From NCBI GenBank assembly GCA_949128115.1, contig OX421964.1, positions 50,136,601 to 50,200,600 on the forward strand: a stretch of 64,000 nt of DNA. The letters run 5' to 3'. A model generated the notes under the pieces. The model saw only the letters and a program-made list of their open reading frames with translations, did not search any database and was not told the DNA's origin. Below, piece after piece: positions 58,401-64,000 of this stretch. Each line of letters opens with the position of its first letter. The first letter of the stretch is position 1. The position numbers and the translations under genes were made by a program. The stretch is from Anaspis maculata (lineage: Eukaryota; Arthropoda; Insecta; Coleoptera; Scraptiidae).

Positions 58401-58583
58401 GAAACGCTCCCGGAGCATTCAGGGGATCGATTCGAGCTTCTTCGGCTGGTCAAATACAGCACCGATAATGCACCATTTTTTTCAGCCGCTGGATTTTTCA
58501 CAATGGACAGGAGCACGCTCAGTAGTTTGATAGGGACAACTACCACTTACTTTATAGTTGTCATACAATTTTCTAATTATTAA
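46423..58583 (+). CDS. Gustatory receptor (insect 7-transmembrane chemoreceptor), two exons
   Basis: Insect gustatory receptors are seven-helix ligand-gated channels in the membrane of taste neurons. Exon 1 (46423-47334, 304 codons) encodes six hydrophobic segments, from LFALFLSCFLLCGTAW to FMMNLTVAGIILALSNL, and ends at TTG|GTAAGT in phase 0. Exon 2 (58317-58583) follows a TTTTTAG acceptor in phase 0. It adds VATIILIM, an amphipathic stretch (EAKKMVYICNRIQETL) and the family C-terminal signature TYFIVVIQF. The total of 392 residues is normal. A phase-0 intron just before the last helices is a known feature of this superfamily. Other open frames inside the 10,982-bp intron belong to repeats. 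AATAAA lies at 58597. The ligand cannot be told. Confidence 0.9.
48121..49299. mobile_element. Mariner-like element (CAGGGTGTTTCAAATTT ends)
   Basis: CAGGGTGTTTCAAATTTAAA at the left, mirrored at the right by 'GATTTAAAGTTGAAACACCT', with TA on both sides (48119-48120 and 49300-49301). The arms stay homologous inward ('CTCAACCGATTT', 'CGTGGATAATGGGGGTGC'). A foldback element (49071-49192) lies near its right end. Confidence 0.75.
49071..49192. repeat. Foldback repeat nested in 48121-49299
   Basis: ACCGTGTGATCCAAACCATT and 'CCGAATTGGGGTAGGCT' are mirrored perfectly or nearly so by 'AGCCTACCCCAATTCGG' and 'AATGGTTTGGATCACACGGT'. TA lies on both sides. A single related end occurs near 29786. Confidence 0.85.
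49330..51020. repeat. Minisatellite, ~115-120-bp unit, GC-rich
   Basis: About nine to ten diverged units share 'CCGCCGCCTCCGCGTGCCGC', 'CGACGAGGATCTTGAGAGTG', 'GCTCGACCGATTTGAAT' and 'CAACACTGGGGTGGTTT'. The array is interrupted at about 49640-50260. Many units stay open in more than one frame, giving proline- or glycine-rich short frames on both strands, an effect of unit composition rather than evidence of a gene. Confidence 0.9.
49879..50165. repeat. Insertion with GGGGCCTTGCA inverted ends inside the minisatellite
   Basis: 'ATAATGGGGCCTTGCA' at the left is mirrored by 'TGCAAGGCCCCATTAT' at the right. The roughly 290-bp interior shows no minisatellite units. It is probably a small MITE. 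Confidence 0.6.
54234..55198. mobile_element. hAT-like element with 8-bp TSD CTTCGTTG
   Basis: CAGTGGCGGCTCGTGAG at the left and the mirror of CAGTGGCGGCTGGTGAGGGA at the right. CTTCGTTG is duplicated exactly at 54226-54233 and 55199-55206. The uninserted target is visible in the opposite palindrome arm as a single CAACGAAG at 53873-53880. Inside, 54308-54530 is a further inverted repeat ('GTTCTATCTGCACT'). Confidence 0.93.
56785..57844. mobile_element. ~1.06-kb insertion with TGGCGAG ends and a THAP-coding exon
   Basis: TGGCGAG at 56785 and CTCGCCA ending at 57844, with AT on both sides (56783-56784 and 57845-57846). The mirrored site in the left palindrome arm (about 52660-52680, 'CTCCATTGTGAATCTCGATG') is empty with a single AT, so the borders are well defined. 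It carries a minus-strand THAP-domain segment. Confidence 0.8.
57388..57559 (-). CDS. THAP zinc-finger domain segment (partial)
   Basis: THAP domains are C2CH zinc-binding DNA-binding modules found in chromatin proteins and at the N-terminus of P-element-type transposases. From ATG at 57559 (MEGGKIDSDKKWRR) the frame gives CCVSECESR, then LHFHRFPSK and GWVVKM, matching the Cys...His-Phe-His-Arg-Phe-Pro...Trp pattern, and stops shortly after NSAL. A donor-like GTGAAA at that point may mark an exon end. No transposase part is seen, so it is a fragment or a single exon inside the element at 56785-57844. Confidence 0.6.
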
Positions 58584-58596
58584 TTCAGAAATTTGT

Positions 58597-58602
58597 AATA
58601 AA
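58597..58602 (+). terminator. Poly(A) signal of the gustatory receptor gene
   Basis: AATAAA begins 13 nt after the stop codon of exon 2. A second AATAAA lies near 58807. Confidence 0.55.
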
Positions 58603-61600
58603 TATTGATGTAGGTACCTATCGATAGGAAGGTGTGGATATCTACCAATCACTGATGAGTGATGATTGTACTTATAGTCCGTGTTCGTATTAGAAACTAT
58701 AACTTCAAGTAAGTAAATTATACTTACACCTTACACTTTTCATTATGTCTTTGTGCATGTCCTATGTGCTGTGTGGTTGTTAACAGATATTGTAAATTGT
58801 AATAGGCAATAAACGGTGACTATTAAACTAATAAATATGGTTATCAACTCAGGTAACGAGAATAGCGGGTGTCAGAGTCCCACCCTTTGTTCTCCATATT
58901 TCCAAAAATTAAAAAATCGAATACCTCACAATTTTGATTGTCTGCTAATACTTATCATATTTACTCATATGGCGTGGTGTTACCAAACTTACGATTTTCG
59001 CTAGAGATGTTAACTCGACGGTAAGTCACAAACCCGTATGATTGGCGGAGGAGCCGTTCGAGAACTTGTCTGATTCACATTCGGAAGTGACATACATCAC
59101 TTTGTATGTATGAAAAATTAGGTACCTACTACCTCGGCATCTACATTACATGTAAGCAGGTACTTCCGTGTTAAATCCGCAATCCTTTCAAGATTACGCA
59201 TATCTATATAAACTACAATCATTGATGTGTGTGATGAGGCACAGATGTAGGTATTTTGCAGATGGGTACCTAATTACCTATAGTCAGTCAGTCGGACTTC
59301 ACAATGGTTGAGAGTGACCGGATTGACTCATACTCAAGCATTTATAGCGTTGTTGTTTGTGGGGTGTGAAATGTGAAAAAATTATATTTTTGAAAAATAA
59401 TCATTACTTTGATACCTAATAACTAATCCGAATCATTATCAATTATTTTGAACTCCGACTATATTCAGTGCTCTTTTATAATTATAAAATCATCAATGAA
59501 TTCTGAGAATTGAGTGAGTAGCGTACCTATATGGCAGAAACCACAAGCACGTTTGCAAAACCGACATTGACACGATGAATAATACAGTTTACCAGTTACC
59601 CCATTTCTTGCCACTGGCACACTGCACACCACACTTAAGAATGTCTGGATTTACCAGAACTTTTATCCTAATAATTCTGAATTTGATATAAGTATCTAAT
59701 AAATATGACTTACTTATAGGCACCCGGATTATTGTTTCAAAATTTCATCTAAATAAACCGCGCACCAATTGAAATAAGCCATTCAAAAATTGTAGTCGCA
59801 TCAAGGGATAACTCTTGATCGAATTGACTATTTTCAATGCTTTTAGCGCATTTTCGTAAAAAAAATGACGCTTATATGGCCGGTTTGTCTGTCTGTCCGT
59901 CTGTCGGTCGGTCCGTGTATAAGAAAATGTACTCCTTCTCGGGGAATGAAGCTAGAGCTCTGAACTTTTCCCGATGGATAGTTTAGGTCTTCAAGGGTGG
60001 CCAAAGAGCAGATTGGATTTCATAGTTGCGCCGCCATCTTGGTCGCCATATTGAGATTTCTCATTAGTAGAACGATTTTCATAAAACTTATTGGAGCTTA
60101 CCCTTGCCTCGTATGATAATTTTTATTTTTGAGCTGAATTTCATGATTCCGCCGTCATCTTGAAACCTTTTATTGGTGTAACGATTGTCATGAAACTTGG
60201 AATTTATTTTTCTTTTCTTTTCTGATTAGCTCACGTATTTAGACTGAAACATGCCATCGGCCGTTGAACCAGCAAAAAGTTGAACAGCTCCCATTTCCCA
60301 AAAAAAAAGTCTGTGGCCGTACTTTATTCTTTTATTTTTTCTCGTAACTGTTTGTCCTCGCTTCCTAGAATTATTTTCCTCAATCTTACATACCTATCTT
60401 CAAAACAGTTGAACATATTATCGAGCTTGTTGTTTCGTTAAACGAATTCTATCTATTTTGGATCGATACCGACGATATATTTGAGAGCGATCTATCAAAT
60501 AGAAACGATCTTTTACAAGAACAAATATGCACGGGTCGCGAAACTTATCTGAAATAACGACGCGCGAATATACACCGTAGTTCTCAACATTTACATCATT
60601 ATATCTTTGGATCTAATAAAGCTATAGGTTTAATATTTTTTTATTCGAAGTACATATAGAGACTTTTGTAATAGTGTTACAGCGGCTAAGAAATAATTGT
60701 TTAATAATTCTCATAGACAAGAAAACATTTTGATTAGCTATTAATGTATCATTCTTTATAGTAAGCGACAAACTTTTTTGTTCTTGCGAATTTCTATGTA
60801 GAACCAGCGAAGCAGGTGAAGCTAAAGCATTGAAGAATCTTTTGAAAAAAAGATCAAGGACTTCGTAAACCAGAAGGTTGCATCTTTGAGATCACCCTGA
60901 AAATATAGAAGATGACCAAAATCTGAAATAACGCCTCAATACATGTGTACAACGTCTCAACTTCAACATTATTTGGATAAAATCGAATATTTTTTCATGG
61001 AGTGGGAACTGTTCCAACTTTTCCATATTTGAGCGCCCTGTTTGATTTATACGAAACACCTGCATCAAAAATGGCTTGTTTTAGTCCATGCAATAAATAC
61101 GTGAGCTAATCATGAAACAAAAAAGTCATTCAAAACGGCCCGCTTATTCAGAAGTTATGTTACTTTGAACGAGGCAAAAAAAATTGAGTGGCCTATTTCA
61201 CAAAAATCAGCTTATTTTAAAACTTGTGGGATATACCCAGAGGATAAATCGATACGTAAATGATCTGAGCAGACGTTGACAATCTTTGTACCTCAAACAA
61301 TAACGAACTTCCCCTGTTCAGCGGTTCAAAGTTAGGGTAAACATTAGGTGTGGTGCATTTAAAAAAAATCCGCCTCCGTACATATAATAGGTGCACTTAC
61401 TGATTTAAAGAAAAGCCTGTGAGTAATTCGTTATTTTATTTGATCATGCGTATTCCCAGGAAATATCCTATTTTAAGACTTCGATAAGAATGCATAGTTA
61501 TTCAGTTCATTTATCAAGTTCAAGTTTAGGATGATCCCTGATAACTTTTGACTATAGTTCGGTAATTGATTCTGTGATCCCTATTATACCTAATTTTGTT

Positions 61601-61700
61601 GAATCTGTGATGAAGTCAATTAATGTTTTTCTTGTTTTTATGCGAATGGTGATGTTTGTCTAGAGTAAATGCACTAATGCAGTAAAACAGGAACCTAGAA
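58603..61700. other. Stretch without a recognised gene
   Basis: AT-rich, with an LTR-like fragment near 59030-59090 ('TTGGCGGAGGAGCCGTTCGA') and the dispersed repeat at 59862-60230. No supported exon. Confidence 0.45.
59862..60230. repeat. Copy of the 1-2076 repeat family
   Basis: 'ATGACGCTTATATGGCCGG', a GTCT/GTCG tetranucleotide run, 'GTACTCCTTCTCGGGGAATG', 'GGATAGTTTAGGTCTTCAAG' and one to two CCGCCATCTTGG units follow the same order as the left arm of the palindrome at the window start. Confidence 0.8.
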
Positions 61701-62047
61701 CCTACAACAAGTAAGTACCTACCTACCTATTCAAGTATAGACAAATATTCAATTTTTTTTTGCCAAAGACAAAAGTTTTAGTATTGCTTATCATAATAAA
61801 ACAATTAAATAATTTATTTAAAATTATTATAGTAATAATCTGTCGCTTTATGAGCTGCGAACGGGTATAGCCCTGGGGCAGAGACAGCTCATCTTTATAT
61901 AAAAAGAACGTCCTCATGAAAACGCTACTAGTTTCCGTGCTTTCTTCAGCGCGCAAAGGTAGTGAATTCACCGGCAACTAAAACTTAACAGCTGAGGTAA
62001 GTGGACACAGTAAACATTAATTTGTTTTCATAGTCTATGTATGTATA

Positions 62048-62700
62048 CAGGGTGTTTGAAAACTTGGGGTAGAAAATTGAACCGCTGTTAGGGAAATGCT
62101 CCAAAAGTGCTAGAAAAATATTGACAAAAATTTATGAGTTTTGTTTTTGGAAAATGGACATTTTGTCAAAATGTGGTCCTTCGACCCCTTCTATTTTCGT
62201 TATTTCGGAAGATTCTAGGGAAGTCTTTCCATCAGACCAAAAAGCAAATTTTTAAAACTTTTGAATGTGTCTTGTAACTTTATTTAGTGTACAGGGTGAG
62301 TCATCAATCGCAAAAATTTATTTTTCCTCAGAAATGCCGGTTAGAGGTTTTAGAGGTTATAAAACTGATGTAGAGCAACAAATAACACAAATAGTTCTCA
62401 TATGAAATTTTCTGCATGCATTTTTGGAAAAAACTGGATTTTTAGGATCTACGACTCACCCTGTATATAGTAAATAAAATTACAAAACACATTTAAAGGT
62501 TCAAAAACATTGATTTTTGGTCTGTTGAGAACAGTTCACTAAAATCTTTGGAAAATAACGAAAATAGAGGGGGTCGAAGAACCACTTTTTGGCCCTCCAT
62601 ATTTTCAAAAATTAAACCCCAATTTTTTTTTAACATTTTTCTGAACCATTCAAGCCCTAACTGCGGTTCAATTTTCTACCCCAAGTTTGCCAACACCCTG
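62048..62700. mobile_element. Mariner-like element (CAGGGTGTTTGAAAAC ends) with a nested MITE
   Basis: CAGGGTGTTTGAAAACTTGG at the left and the mirror of CAGGGTGTTGGCAAACTTGG at the right, TA-flanked. 'GGTAGAAAATTGAACCGC' and 'CGACCCCCTCTATTTTCG'-like parts are inverted inside. A second element occupies 62292-62463. Confidence 0.85.
62292..62463. mobile_element. 172-bp nested MITE (CAGGGTGAGTC ends)
   Basis: CAGGGTGAGTCATCAATC and mirror 'GATCTACGACTCACCCTG', with TA on both sides, interrupt the element at 62048-62700. Confidence 0.85.
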
Positions 62701-63213
62701 TAGTTGTTTGGCATGTTTGGCAGTACCCAATAATTATTGATCGTTCAAGTTTATAACAAAAGTACAAAGCAAGGTAATCAATTATCCTGCCTGCTACCAC
62801 CTACCAAAAAAAGATTTCAAGTTCGTTTTAGGTACTTCTATTCAAGTAAGTACCTACTTATAACAATGATCGAACAAAAATTTTCAATAAAAGGTACCTA
62901 CGTTCCTACGTACTTTCTTCTGCGCCCCTAAGAAACGTAGGTAATTGATTACTTGATTAGGTGTTAGTAAAAAAAATTGGTCGAAAGTAATTTTAATAAT
63001 AATAATTATGATAAATACATTTATTACCAACAGGTATGGAGACTACCCCCGTAATCACAGACGAATATAGTTTTTTACCTTGCCTTATCTTTTTTACTCC
63101 CCCTCCCCCTCAGTAATGAAAAGAAAGTATTATAAATGCACAGAAATTCAACTAGATTTAGGCGGATATATCAATTTTGAGCTTCTTCAAGACGATTGAG
63201 ACCATTCCCAGAA

Positions 63214-63240
63214 TTATGTCTGTCTGTCTGTGTGTATGTC
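63214..63240. repeat. GTCT-type microsatellite with a conserved flank
   Basis: A 'TGTCTGTCTGTCTGTGTGTA' run followed by 'CGAACCGGTGAACCGATTG', a context typical of repeat-borne tetranucleotide runs. Confidence 0.5.
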
Positions 63241-63556
63241 TGTAATCTTCCACGATAGCTGTCGAACCGGTGAACCGATTGACTGGAAATTTTGCGAAGA
63301 TATAAATCGGAAAAGTGCAAATTCAGAACGAATATACATCAAAATCTGCAAATGAGACTTTCATTATACATCCTAATCGAAAAACATTCAAAAATCATTT
63401 TTTCCAATTTATTCTTGTTCAATATTCCTCAATGTCTTTTTCGATAGTGGCTAGGTATAGGATAACAAATGGAATTTGCTTTTCTGCCTAATAAGATGTC
63501 TTGCGTTAAAATCCGTTGAAAAATAAAAAATACAGCAATTTTCTTATGACCGTTAC

Positions 63557-63688
63557 TGAATTCATTTTGGCGCCTTCACCAAATTTGCCTGTTGCAAATG
63601 TTCCACCATTTTTTCCATGGTCTTTCTTTAATTCCTCAGAAACCGAATGAGACATAGCCCCATCATATATTTTTGAGGAGCTGGACAT
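63557..63688 (-). CDS. Putative first exon of a small Gly-rich protein (unknown function)
   Basis: On the minus strand ATG at 63688 opens 44 codons, MSSSSKIYDGAMSHSVSEEL then NGGTFATGKFGEGAKMNS, up to a possible donor TCA|GTAACG at 63556. Upstream (about 63730) is an AAAATGGCGGC motif often found near insect and vertebrate transcription starts. The Gly-rich end closely matches the segment at 21597-21674. No membrane segment or signal peptide is seen. I do not recognise the family. Later exons would lie at lower coordinates and were not identified. Confidence 0.4.
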
Positions 63689-64000
63689 CACAAGGCTATT
63701 ATTTGATTCCTTCTGACCCTAGATAATAGCCGCCATTTTGCAAAAGAGGCGCAGACACGGTTTTTCTCTGAGAAGAGTCCATTAGTTTTTGACTGTTACC
63801 TGTCAAACGAAAGTGTCACTGTCAACAAATGTCAGAAGCTATATCTCACGGAACTTGACTTGCAATATGCCATTTGACAGCTCTTGAAAAACTGTACCTA
63901 TCCAAAACAGTTGAAAGTATTTCCCTATAACGTAAACGTACCAATGCCTGACACTGTGTCTTAACCTGACACCTTTATTTATTTCATGGAAATTAGGCAG

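Noticed and set aside
59881..59920. CRISPR-like short repeats
   Set aside because: It is a simple tetranucleotide run in a eukaryotic dispersed repeat, with no spacer-repeat structure.
61723..61977. 84-codon minus-strand frame starting MPVNSLPLRAEES
   Set aside because: The first ~45 residues look protein-like but the rest is low-complexity AT-rich translation. No acceptor, donor or family was recognised.

Overview
The window is eukaryotic nuclear DNA from an arthropod, almost certainly an insect. Evidence: AT-rich sequence, spliced genes with GT-AG (and one GC-AG) introns, an insect-type gustatory receptor, an l(2)efl-type small heat shock protein pair, and very dense transposon debris. The frequent 'taggtacctac' simple motif is often seen in Hemiptera (mealybug- or aphid-like genomes) and in Lepidoptera; I cannot settle the order, so 'insect, perhaps hemipteran' is an inference only.

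Layout. (1) 1-8.7 kb: repeats, including a 2-kb palindrome and a 3.2-kb element with terminal inverted repeats (4148-7382). That element holds a broken, intron-containing gene whose motifs match the FEN1/XPG nuclease superfamily followed by a Cys-rich tail. (2) 9.1-30.4 kb: a cluster of housekeeping genes. The first two exons of a mitochondrial-type arginase (minus) lie 122 bp behind the stop codon of a complete five-exon mitochondrial fumarase (minus, 9631-24763). About 0.5 kb beyond the fumarase start a TIM21 homologue runs the other way (25270-25963), and it converges on a complete five-exon TMEM231 gene (minus, 25989-30430) with only 25 bp between the two stop codons. (3) 30.4-36.3 kb: repeats, including a hAT-like element that contains a second, mariner-like element. 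(4) 36.3-41.5 kb: two small heat shock genes in a tail-to-tail inverted duplication, each with a heat-shock element and TATA box. (5) 41.7-44.6 kb: an inverted repeat split by a hAT-like element, itself split by a second hAT-like element carrying a LINE fragment. (6) 46.4-58.6 kb: a two-exon gustatory receptor whose conserved last intron has grown to about 11 kb by repeat insertion (inverted elements, a minisatellite, and a 5.6-kb palindromic element that has itself taken a hAT-like and a THAP-coding insertion). (7) 58.6-64 kb: repeats, then the 5' exon of an unknown small Gly-rich protein on the minus strand (63557-63688), with a relative at 21.6 kb.

How the genes fit together. Three of the four cluster genes are predicted mitochondrial: arginase (arginine to ornithine and urea), fumarase (TCA cycle) and TIM21 (protein import). 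TMEM231 belongs to the ciliary transition zone. I see no operon, CRISPR array, rRNA or functional tRNA; tRNA-like sequence occurs only in SINEs. Exon borders were placed by hand from reading frame, splice dinucleotides and protein similarity recalled from family knowledge. No alignment or database search was run.
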